Assembly (NCBI RefSeq): GCF_030818075.1
Contig: NZ_JAUSZZ010000001.1
Location: 186,001-250,000 of the forward strand
Direction: 5' to 3'
Source of the DNA: Microbacterium proteolyticum
Lineage (GTDB): Bacteria; Actinomycetota; Actinomycetes; Actinomycetales; Microbacteriaceae
Length of the DNA: 64,000 bases
Shown: one piece after another, positions 16,323 to 23,887 of the stretch
Position numbering within the stretch: position 1 is the first letter of the stretch
Layout of the letters: each line of letters opens with the position of its first letter
The notes under the pieces: generated by a model
What the model saw: the letters and a program-made list of their open reading frames with translations, nothing else
Database searches by the model: none
Told to the model about the DNA's origin: nothing
Made by a program: the position numbers and the translations under genes

Positions 16323-16673
16323 ATGACACTTCTCATTGACTCGAGCGTGGTGATCGCCGCCGAGACGTTCGACGGCCAATTGGCGGAGTTTTAGACCGAC
16401 GCCGGCGAACTCACACGGCAGGTGTCGGCATATGGTCCACATGGTGGTCGTGCACTTGCAACACTCGAAGACGGGGGAGAGACGATCCTATACGCTTTCT
16501 GGCAGTGGGACGTCCCGTCCCCATAGCGTACGCGTCTCTCATGCTCCAAGCACATGCTTGACCAGTTCCCAACGCATGTTGCCAACGACATGCGCGACGC
16601 GCGGAATCTCGTTTCGAAAGCCAGGAGCATCCAGCGAACTCAGGGCGCTTCAACTTCCCTGCCGCAGGGGTAA
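16323..16673 (+). pseudogene. PIN-domain (VapC-like) start plus downstream debris
   Basis: ATG 16323 opens MTLLIDSSVVIAAETFDG, the usual first strand of a PIN-domain toxin with its first acidic residue (LIDSS). The frame is stopped by TAG at 16392 after 23 codons. The same frame continues with DAGELTRQVSAYGPHGG and GGETILYAFWQWDVPSP up to a second stop, then MLDQFPTHVANDMRDARNLV to 16673. The middle and last parts do not look like PIN, so this may be two unrelated fragments that happen to share a frame. Confidence 0.4.
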
Positions 16674-16693
16674 CGACCGGGGCTCGAGTCGTG

Positions 16694-17080
16694 TCAACGA
16701 TCGCGTAAGTTTACGTGGACTGTCGACTGCACTGCCTGTATGTTCCTGTTGCCGATCGCGGTCTGATGGGCCGCCGGAACCTGATCCCTCCATTCGGCCA
16801 CTAGGGCTTGCAAGTGCGCAACGTCCGCCTCGTCGACAATCTCCGCGTCGATCACATCGGCGAGCTCGTCCAGTGCGCGCTGGCTGTCTGGGTATCTCTC
16901 GACCCCATCCAACTCGTCAGTGGACGACAACCTTTGCCGAAGCCACGACACCACCTTTGCCCCAACTTTGGACGTCTCATCGACGACACCGGACGCGGTC
17001 TTGTCGATCCCCCTCTCGCAGACTTTCGCGACCAAGGCGGCCGCAATCGCACCCAGAGTGACGGAAACTGGCTCAACCAT
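16694..17080 (-). CDS. candidate helical (Bell/HeLo-like) effector with C-terminal amyloid-type motif
   Basis: The start at ATG 17080 is fixed by AGGAGG seven bases upstream and gives 128 residues. The N-terminal half is an amphipathic, Ala/Gly/Val-rich helical stretch (MVEPVSVTLGAIAAALVAKV then VVDETSKVGAKVVSWLRQRL). A second helix pair follows (DSQRALDELADVIDAE, ADVAHLQALVAEW). The C-terminus (residues 105-125) carries GNRNIQAVQSTVHV, which matches the motif near the N-terminus of the adjacent divergent NACHT protein. Small proteins of this design next to NLR genes are known as amyloid-signalling cell-death effectors (Bell domain plus BASS motif). Assignment here is by architecture, not by a search. 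Confidence 0.6.
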   Translation of the reverse strand: MVEPVSVTLGAIAAALVAKVCERGIDKTASGVVDETSKVGAKVVSWLRQRLSSTDELDGVERYPDSQRALDELADVIDAEIVDEADVAHLQALVAEWRDQVPAAHQTAIGNRNIQAVQSTVHVNLRDR

Positions 17081-17304
17081 CCACGAGCCTCCTGACATTT
17101 CAGATAGGGATTACACACTCATTTCTAGCCTCGCGGCACCGCGAGCTTAGCGGCTGCCGGGTGGCCGCAGAGAGCACGAACCCATGAATGCACTCCACGA
17201 GGATGCAGGCGGTCGACGAAAGCGCGGCACCGGCGACTTCGACGAAGCGCATGCGCCTCCAGCATCGCTCGGCGCGGCATAATCACTGGAGTGGGGTGTA
17301 GATC
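17081..17304. promoter_or_regulatory. divergent promoter region between effector-like and NACHT-Rel genes
   Basis: The 224-base AT-richer gap separates two divergent genes of the proposed system, so a shared control region is expected. No convincing -10/-35 pair or operator palindrome could be singled out by eye. Confidence 0.35.
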
Positions 17305-20300
17305 GTGCCGGCTCGATCAGAATCTGAGCTGCGACGAGATTGGAGTTTGAGAATCGGCAGCACAATCGAACCGTCAACGCCTAGGCCGCCAGCGAGTGTG
17401 CACCAGTCCGTGACAGGTCACCATAATGTTGTTGCTGTCAACTCTACGGTCACCATTTCTGCAAGCACCGGCGGGCAAGGTGAATCACAGTCATTCGATT
17501 GGCACTCTCTCCTGCAAGCCGCCAGCGCCTCGGTTCTTGAGATACGAGCCAATGTCCTTATGCCGGTCGCGAGTGGAATTTGGACAGACTACGACACGCT
17601 AGCGACTGTCCTTCCTGAGGGGACGCCGGATGATCCGCACGCGTTGCGCATCAGGTCGAGCACGGGTGAGCACTTGCAGTGTGTGCGAATGGTTACGCAC
17701 GGGAACGGCGTGACCCTCCTCAATGTGGAGCCGAGGAGCGATCGGGAATCTGGCATCATCCCTGCGCTGTGCAACTCGCTGCTCAGCGAAGGTGAGAGCG
17801 TTGTCGGAACCATGAGTAACGATCCGACCGCACCGGAAAGGCTTGAGCAAATTGACTTCTCCGCCGTTGCGGGCGGCGCCGAGAACGGTTCGTGGGCCGT
17901 CAGGGAGATCAGGGGCCTTCCGTCAAATCGCGACGTGAGCGGCGCGGCCGTCTTGAACCTTCGCACCGGTGGTGTGTGCGGACTGCTCTCTCGCGGGCCC
18001 CAGGGTGACTACACAATCGTGGCGCTCGCGCAACCAGCGTGGGAGCACGCGCATGAGTCGTGGAAGGATGCGCTAACATCCAGCCAGTTGCATGCCGGGG
18101 CGTGGCCATGGCCACCGAAGGAAGTTCGTCAGTATCTGCGAATGCTCGCCCACTTCTGCACCGAGCATCCCTACCCAGCAGCGATCTTTGAGGCCCCGCC
18201 CCCACCACTGGAGCGGGTGCATGTCAGGCAGGCCACCGTCTCCATCGGTCCAGGGTCGGCATCGGGCACCGGGGACGCAAGCACCTCGGAGCCGATCGAG
18301 TCGATCCTCCAGGGTGGCCTGCTAGTCGGCCCTCCCGGTGGCGGTAAATCGAGCGCGCTTCGGAGGTTGTGCGCTGAGCAGGCCGACCTGATCCTGCGCG
18401 GAGAATCGGGGCGAGTTCCGATTCTCCTGCATGCATCGGAGATAGATCTTGATGCCCCCCTGTCGCAATCATTAGTTCGGTCATTGAACCGCTCACTTTT
18501 TCATAACGAACCAGTATTGGGAGACCATTTCTTCTCCACACCCCTCGGCGCAGCAAGGAAGTGGCACTACTTCATCGATGGCCTCGACGAACTCCTTGAT
18601 AGAGAAACGCGCAAAAAACTTTTGGCGAAGCTGGCCCTAGCGCTTGGCAACGCTATGACCGATTCAGTCACAGTAGGGTCGCGACCGCTTCCCCCTGACG
18701 AAGTCCGAGCATACCTTAAGCATCAGTTGCCGAATCGCGCGTGGATAATCCAGAGCCTCTCCCCAGACGGCGTCCGCGAGTTCATTCGCGGATGGTTCGA
18801 TGCGCTCGGCCTGGACGAAGTCGAGAAGCGGGTCGCCAGCCTTATCTTCGACCTTCGCCAGGCCGGCGCAGATGAACTAATGACAAATCCGCTCATGCTG
18901 ACAATGATATGTCAGCTGCACTACAGGAAACCCACTGAAGGGCCACCGTCTAACCGAACCGCGCTCTTCGACCGATACCTCGAGGCGCTTAGAGAAAAAT
19001 TCTTTGACGCGGAATCAAACGTGCAGAAGCACGCGAGAAGCCGCTTGGAACGTTTCGGCCAGCAAGCGACAGCGTGGGGTGAGCACGCGATCCTAAGCAT
19101 GTACGAATGCCTCGGCCACGTCGCGCTTGAGTGGCTTCGCGACGATGCGCCGCCCACTCTACCGGCTCTCGTCGCTGCTCTGCCGCCACCACCCCGCGGT
19201 ATACCCGGCTCCGGAACGACCGCGCTCGTCGGGGAACTTGCAACGAGAACTGGTATTGCCTCGTCGACTGAGCCAGACCTCGTCTTCATTCACCAGACGC
19301 TCGCTGAGCATGTGGCGGCGTGGCGACTTCGAGCCGATTCTGGGGCTTCGATGGCGAGTATCGGCGTGCTATCCACTAAGTCACACCGACTTGGTTCAAA
19401 CTGGTCGTTCCTGAGGTTTGTGGCGAACGCCTGGATAGACGTCGATGCATTTTGCACCTGGCTCGCAGCTAACCTCGTGGCTGAGCCTGCATCCACGGTG
19501 AGGTTCATTGCTCAACTCGCCTGGGACGGCGTCCCAATTCCTCCGTCGCTCGCTCCCTCATTACTCAATGCAATCGGTCGGCAGCTAAAGGGAGCTGCGA
19601 GCGACACGAGTGAGCTCATCGACTCTGTACGGATCTTGTCGGATGTTGCTGATCCGACTGAAGTGAACGACGCCCTCGCCAATATCGTAGTCGGCAAGTT
19701 CCCCTCAGACGCGCGCCGCTGGGCAATCGTCACCCTAGCCGGGCGTGTTGGCTACACGTCCTCGACACACATCCGTCGCTCGCTCCCGTCGCTCGAGCAG
19801 GTCCGGCCCTCCGTTGACGTCGTCACGTCACTACTGTCAGCCCAGTCAGACTTGTTTCGGCAGCCACACTCGGCGCAGGCTATTCGCGAGGCTGGCCTCG
19901 CGTTGCTCAGTGATCCTCAGGCGGGTCTGCGTCGGTTGGTGCCTCGAATCTTTTCCCGTTCGGCGCGGCGTGATGACGTCGAGCAGCTTCTTCGGACGGT
20001 GCACACACACCATCGAAAGGGCGATCTCTCGATCGTCGCACGCGCGTACGACGTGGCCGATGGCGCGCATACGGGTCAAGTGCGACAGAGCGGTGAGCCT
20101 TACATTAGCCACCCGCTGGCGGTCGCGCAGATCCTCGCCGAACTGGGCATCGGCCCCAAAATTATTGCCGCGGCGCTGCTCCACCGCACAGTCGAAGACA
20201 CCGACTATCAGCTCAACGAACTCACCGCTGACTTCGGCGACGAGGTGGCGATACTCGTCGACGGGGTGGCCAAGCTAGACAAGGTCAAGTACGGCGACAG

Positions 20301-22137
20301 CGTTAACGCCGAGACCGTGCAAAAGATGATCGTGGCAATGTCGAGAGACATTGGGGTCTTGCTGATCAAGCTCGCCAATCGCCTGCACAACGCGCGTACG
20401 TGGGGATTTATAGCGCCAGAGAAGGCACGCAAGATGGCGACCGAGACTCTTGAGGTCTATGCTCCACTGGCCCACCGCCTCGGTATCCAAGCCATCAGGA
20501 GCGAGCTCGAAGACCTGTCGTTCGCGGTGATGCACCCCACGCTCTACGCCGAGATCGAGAGCCTCGTCTCTCAACGCTGTCCCGATCGCGAGCGGTATGT
20601 GCAAAACGTCATCGACGCGGTCGACGCCGACCTTCGCGAGTTGCGCGTGCGCGGTCGGGTCGTGGGCCGTGCCAAGCCGCTGTACTCGATATATCAGAAG
20701 ATGGTCGTGCGAGGTCGCGAGTTCGACGACATTTACGACCTCATCGGCATCCGCATCCTGGTGGGCACCGTTCGCGACTGCTACGCCGTGCTCGGCGCCA
20801 TCCACGCTCGCTGGACCCCGCTGCCAGGGCGCTTCAAGGACTACATCGCCACGCCCAAGATCAGCCTGTACCAGTCGTTGCACACGACAGTGATCGGCCC
20901 CGGTGGACGCACGGTGGAGATCCAGATCCGCACCCACGAGATGCATCAGCAGGCCGAGTCCGGCGCCCCTGCTTATTGGAAGCGCAAGGACCAGGCCGCG
21001 GGCGGCAAGCCCGGCACGGAGTCCGTCGATGCCGACATGGCGTGGATCGCCCACATCTCCGACTGGCAGGCCGAGACCGCCGACCCGGGGGAGTTCCTCG
21101 ATTCGCTGCGGTTCGAGATCGGCGCCAAAGAGGTCTACGTCTTCACCCCGAAGGGCCGAGTCGTCGGTCTGCCTACGGGCGCGACCCCCGTCGACTTCGC
21201 GTATGCCGTGCACACCGAGATCGGCCACCGCACCATGGGTGCGAAGGTCAACGGTCGTCTCGTGCCGCTCGAGTCGACGCTGCAGAGCGGCGACGTCGTC
21301 GAGGTGTTCACCTCGAAGGATCCCGACGCCGGCCCGAGCCAGGACTGGCTCGGCTTCGTCGAGACCAGGCGGGCGCGCAACAAGATCCGCGAGTGGTTCA
21401 CGAAGGAGCGGCGCGAAGAGGCGATCGAACAGGGCAAAGACTCGATCGCCCGGGCGATGCGGCGGCGGAACCTGCCCCTGCGCTTGATGAGCCAGGGCTC
21501 TTTCACCGAGGTCGCTCGCCTCTTCCGCTACGAGAACGTCTCGGCCCTGTACGCCGCGGTCGGTGAGGGTCACGTGTCGACGCAGTTGGTGATCGAGAAG
21601 GTCGCCGCTCTCGTCAGCGCCGAAGAGACATCGACGGGCCCCATCGACCTGCCTCAGGTCGGACGCAGCCGCGCCCCGCGCGGGGGCGACTCGGGCGTGC
21701 TCGTGCGCGGCGCTCCCGACATCCTCATCAAGCTCGCGAAGTGCTGCATGCCGGTTCCCGGCGACGAGATCGTCGGCTTCGTGACCCGCGGGAGCAGGGT
21801 CTCGGTGCATCGCGCCGACTGCACTAACCCTCCCTCCCTGCGGACAAACTCCGAACGTCTCGTCGAGGTCGCATGGGCCCCCACGACAGAGAGCGTGTTC
21901 CTTGTGCGGATCCGGGTCGAGGCGCTCGATCGCACAGGACTCCTCAGGGACGTCACGGATGTGCTCAGAGCGCACCACGTTAACATGCTGTCGGCGACGG
22001 TCTCTGTGACCACTGATCGACTGACGCTCAGCCGCTTCATGTTTGAAATTGGCGACACAGTCCACCTCGATCGCGTATTGAACGCGGCGCGTCGGATCGA
22101 AGGCGTTTACGACGTTTACCGTGACACGTCAACGTGA
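17305..22137 (+). CDS. NLR-like NACHT NTPase fused to a full-length Rel/SpoT protein
   Basis: This 1610-residue protein is one uninterrupted frame with a GTG start right after an in-frame TAG (17299). Residues 33-52 carry the motif GHHNVVAVNSTVTI. Residues about 70-250 look like a trypsin fold with Ser212 (DVSGAAVLN) but Thr101 and Gly135 where His and Asp are expected. The NACHT-type NTPase spans about 330-600, with P-loop GPPGGGKS (342-349) and Walker B FIDGLDEL (423-430); helical repeats follow to about 870. Residue 875 onward is a complete actinobacterial Rel (starts LRRLVPRIFSR). It has an HD domain with HR at 960-961 instead of HD and Asn1025 instead of Asp, a synthetase domain with Asp1145, Glu1205 and RFKD (1176-1179), TGS (about 1277-1338), the CC motif (Cys1480-Cys1481) and ACT (about 1530-1608). 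Synthetase changes include Pro1125 (usually His) and Ser1187 (usually Asn). It is probably a stress or phage sensor; hydrolase activity is predicted lost and synthetase activity is uncertain. Confidence 0.85.
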   Translation: MPARSESELRRDWSLRIGSTIEPSTPRPPASVHQSVTGHHNVVAVNSTVTISASTGGQGESQSFDWHSLLQAASASVLEIRANVLMPVASGIWTDYDTLATVLPEGTPDDPHALRIRSSTGEHLQCVRMVTHGNGVTLLNVEPRSDRESGIIPALCNSLLSEGESVVGTMSNDPTAPERLEQIDFSAVAGGAENGSWAVREIRGLPSNRDVSGAAVLNLRTGGVCGLLSRGPQGDYTIVALAQPAWEHAHESWKDALTSSQLHAGAWPWPPKEVRQYLRMLAHFCTEHPYPAAIFEAPPPPLERVHVRQATVSIGPGSASGTGDASTSEPIESILQGGLLVGPPGGGKSSALRRLCAEQADLILRGESGRVPILLHASEIDLDAPLSQSLVRSLNRSLFHNEPVLGDHFFSTPLGAARKWHYFIDGLDELLDRETRKKLLAKLALALGNAMTDSVTVGSRPLPPDEVRAYLKHQLPNRAWIIQSLSPDGVREFIRGWFDALGLDEVEKRVASLIFDLRQAGADELMTNPLMLTMICQLHYRKPTEGPPSNRTALFDRYLEALREKFFDAESNVQKHARSRLERFGQQATAWGEHAILSMYECLGHVALEWLRDDAPPTLPALVAALPPPPRGIPGSGTTALVGELATRTGIASSTEPDLVFIHQTLAEHVAAWRLRADSGASMASIGVLSTKSHRLGSNWSFLRFVANAWIDVDAFCTWLAANLVAEPASTVRFIAQLAWDGVPIPPSLAPSLLNAIGRQLKGAASDTSELIDSVRILSDVADPTEVNDALANIVVGKFPSDARRWAIVTLAGRVGYTSSTHIRRSLPSLEQVRPSVDVVTSLLSAQSDLFRQPHSAQAIREAGLALLSDPQAGLRRLVPRIFSRSARRDDVEQLLRTVHTHHRKGDLSIVARAYDVADGAHTGQVRQSGEPYISHPLAVAQILAELGIGPKIIAAALLHRTVEDTDYQLNELTADFGDEVAILVDGVAKLDKVKYGDSVNAETVQKMIVAMSRDIGVLLIKLANRLHNARTWGFIAPEKARKMATETLEVYAPLAHRLGIQAIRSELEDLSFAVMHPTLYAEIESLVSQRCPDRERYVQNVIDAVDADLRELRVRGRVVGRAKPLYSIYQKMVVRGREFDDIYDLIGIRILVGTVRDCYAVLGAIHARWTPLPGRFKDYIATPKISLYQSLHTTVIGPGGRTVEIQIRTHEMHQQAESGAPAYWKRKDQAAGGKPGTESVDADMAWIAHISDWQAETADPGEFLDSLRFEIGAKEVYVFTPKGRVVGLPTGATPVDFAYAVHTEIGHRTMGAKVNGRLVPLESTLQSGDVVEVFTSKDPDAGPSQDWLGFVETRRARNKIREWFTKERREEAIEQGKDSIARAMRRRNLPLRLMSQGSFTEVARLFRYENVSALYAAVGEGHVSTQLVIEKVAALVSAEETSTGPIDLPQVGRSRAPRGGDSGVLVRGAPDILIKLAKCCMPVPGDEIVGFVTRGSRVSVHRADCTNPPSLRTNSERLVEVAWAPTTESVFLVRIRVEALDRTGLLRDVTDVLRAHHVNMLSATVSVTTDRLTLSRFMFEIGDTVHLDRVLNAARRIEGVYDVYRDTST

Positions 22138-22139
22138 CT

Positions 22140-22408
22140 AGCAGAAAAACACTGAGTCGGCGGTTTCGATCGCGGCGCGAACAGCGCTCGCTGCGGAGTG
22201 CAATGCGAAGCAGACCGCACGTGATCTCGGGATCAGCGAGTCGTGCCTGCGGAACTCAACGAACCCGTGACGCGCTCGAATCCGGCCGCAAGGCCGGTGT
22301 CACGACCGATGAGCACAAAGAGGTCGTCGAGCTGAGGCGCCGCAATCGCGTGCTCGAGATGGAGAACGAGATCCTCAAGCGAGTCGGCGTACTTTGCTAG
22401 GCAAAAGC
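22140..22408 (+). pseudogene. IS3-family transposase OrfA remnant with frameshifts
   Basis: One frame (from about 22157) reads AVSIAARTALAAECNAKQ and TARDLGISESCLRN, the helix-turn-helix of an IS3-type OrfA, and then stops. A second frame continues with TTDEHKEVVELRRRNRVLEM and ENEILKR, the OrfA leucine zipper. A further two-base loss near 22383 shifts the usual SAYFAR ending into a third frame. OrfB and terminal repeats are missing. It directly abuts the stop codon of the NACHT-Rel gene, at the right end of the island. Confidence 0.75.
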
Positions 22409-22426
22409 CCCGGCCCGGTTTGCCGC

Positions 22427-22520
22427 CGGGGCGGGAGACGTCAGAACCCCCGCCGGCGCAAGGGCTAACGGGGGTTCTGACGTTTGTTTGATGGCGGTGA
22501 CGGTGGGATTTGAACCCACG
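22427..22520 (-). repeat. right attachment-site repeat of the island
   Basis: This direct repeat partners 12483-12576 at a constant offset of 9944 bases. Bases 22492-22520 are the identical 29-base core within the intact tRNA-Ser. The left 65 bases match imperfectly and include a terminator. The better-conserved core in the tRNA 3' end is the likely crossover site. Confidence 0.75.
22438..22483. terminator. strong terminator downstream of tRNA-Ser
   Basis: ACGTCAGAACCCCCG (22438-22452) pairs perfectly with CGGGGGTTCTGACGT (22469-22483). A second GC hairpin (GCCCCGGC, 22408-22415, with GCCGGGGC, 22425-22432) lies just to its left. Confidence 0.7.
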
Positions 22521-22582
22521 GTAGGGGGTTACCCTACACAACTTTTCGAGAGTTGCACCTTCGGCCGCTCGGACACGTCACC
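22492..22582 (-). tRNA. tRNA-Ser(CGA)
   Basis: Read on the minus strand, the acceptor 5' strand GGTGACG (22582-22576) pairs with CGTCACC, followed by discriminator G and an encoded CCA (22494-22492). The anticodon stem CAACT/AGTTG closes the loop CTCGAAA with anticodon CGA. A long variable arm (GTAGGG...CCCTAC type) and T-arm GTGGGTTCAAATCCCAC identify a class II serine tRNA. Its 3' end is duplicated at 12548-12576 and is the integration target of the island. Confidence 0.95.
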
Positions 22583-22876
22583 GCCGACCAGCTTACGACA
22601 GATCAGCGGATGCCGCGAATCGTGGGCCACCGCCTCGGCGCCGCGCGTGCCGAAGTCCGGAAGAACCGGCGCTTTCGGCGCTTGAAACGCCCCGTCGGTC
22701 GTGGTGGGGTCGACATCTCTGGAGTTCGGCACAACCCTCGTCCCCACCCCGCACGGACGAGCGCGCCGCCCCACCCGGCCGCACCTCCCCTGGGTCCGCC
22801 GAGCCCACGGCATCCACTCATCCACCGTCGAAGCACCGCACTGGAACCAGTCACGACCCGCTGCCAGGATCGAGCC

Positions 22877-23830
22877 ATGAGCGTGATCGAGAACTCCAAG
22901 CTGACGGTCGTGGGAGCGGGAAGCGTGGGGGCGAGCGTCGCGTACGCGGCCCTGATCCGCGGCTCGGCGCGGCACGTCGCGCTCTACGACATCGCGACCG
23001 ACAAGGTCGAAGCCGAGGTGCTCGACCTCGCGCACGGCACGCAGTTCACCGGTTCCAGCGACATCACCGGGGGCAGTGACGTCTCCGTCGCCGAGGGCTC
23101 GCACGTGGTCGTCATCACCGCCGGCGCGAAGCAGAACCCGGGGCAGACCCGCACCGAGCTCGCCGCGACGAACGCGCGCATCATCCGCGACATGATGCCC
23201 CAGCTGCTGGAGGTCGCCCCGAACGCCGTCTACGTCATCGTGACGAATCCGTGCGACGTGCTGACCGTGCTCGCGCAGGAGGCCACCGGCCTGCCGACGC
23301 GCCGCATCTTCGCCTCCGGCACCGTGCTCGACACCTCGCGCCTGCGCTGGAAGATCGCGCAGCGCGCCGGGGTGGCCACCTCCAGCGTCCACGCGTGGAT
23401 CGTCGGCGAGCACGGCGACACCGAATTCCCGCTCTGGTCCACCGCCACGATCGGGTCGGTGCCCATCACCGAGTTCGACCTGCCGGACGGCACCCGCTTC
23501 GACCACGACGAATTGGATGCCATCGCCGTCGACGTCCGTGACGCCGCGTACAAGGTCATCAAGGGCAAGGGAGCGACGAACTACGCGATCGGTCTGTCGA
23601 GCGCGCGCATCGTCGAGGCCATTCTGCGCGACGAGCACGCGATCCTGCCGGTCAGCACCGTGCTCGACGACTTCCACGGCATCAGTGGCATGGCGCTGTC
23701 CGTCCCGTCGATCGTGAGCGCGACGGGCGCCGTGTCCGTCACCGGCACGCCGTTCTCCGACGGAGAGGCTGCGCTCCTGCGTCGGTCGGCCGACGCGCTG
23801 ACCGCGGTCGCCGACTCGCTCCGCGCCTGA
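22877..23830 (+). CDS. ldh: L-lactate dehydrogenase
   Basis: This 317-residue NAD-dependent enzyme interconverts pyruvate and L-lactate. The ATG at 22877 begins [20 protein letters not shown], the dinucleotide fold. The Asp that selects NAD lies in [10 protein letters not shown]. Substrate and catalytic residues are seen in KQNPGQTR (Arg), VTNPCDVLT, the proton-relay His in [14 protein letters not shown], and an arginine in [11 protein letters not shown]. The length is normal. It lies alone between the tRNA-Ser and a repeat-rich intergenic region. Confidence 0.93.
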   Translation: MSVIENSKLTVVGAGSVGASVAYAALIRGSARHVALYDIATDKVEAEVLDLAHGTQFTGSSDITGGSDVSVAEGSHVVVITAGAKQNPGQTRTELAATNARIIRDMMPQLLEVAPNAVYVIVTNPCDVLTVLAQEATGLPTRRIFASGTVLDTSRLRWKIAQRAGVATSSVHAWIVGEHGDTEFPLWSTATIGSVPITEFDLPDGTRFDHDELDAIAVDVRDAAYKVIKGKGATNYAIGLSSARIVEAILRDEHAILPVSTVLDDFHGISGMALSVPSIVSATGAVSVTGTPFSDGEAALLRRSADALTAVADSLRA

Positions 23831-23887
23831 CCGTCTGGCCGCGGGCGGGCAGCGGGCGGCGGGCGGCGGGCGGCGACGCACCCCCAC

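Larger units (their letters stand above)
15614..16693. other. gene-poor decayed stretch of the island
   Basis: About 1.1 kb without an intact gene. It contains a probable integrase tail (15962-16090, plus), a GC-rich hairpin just after it (GGCCCCG near 16097 pairing with CGGGGCC near 16126), and a PIN-toxin-like N-terminus with downstream debris (16323-16673, plus). The remaining open frames are short, overlap on both strands and show no family pattern. Confidence 0.5.

Noticed and set aside
17305..19926. Two separate genes, a NACHT protein and an independent rel
   Set aside because: No stop codon or ribosome site with a start codon was found near 19927, and the frame is continuous, so a fusion is the direct reading. 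A sequencing error remains possible and is noted in the findings.
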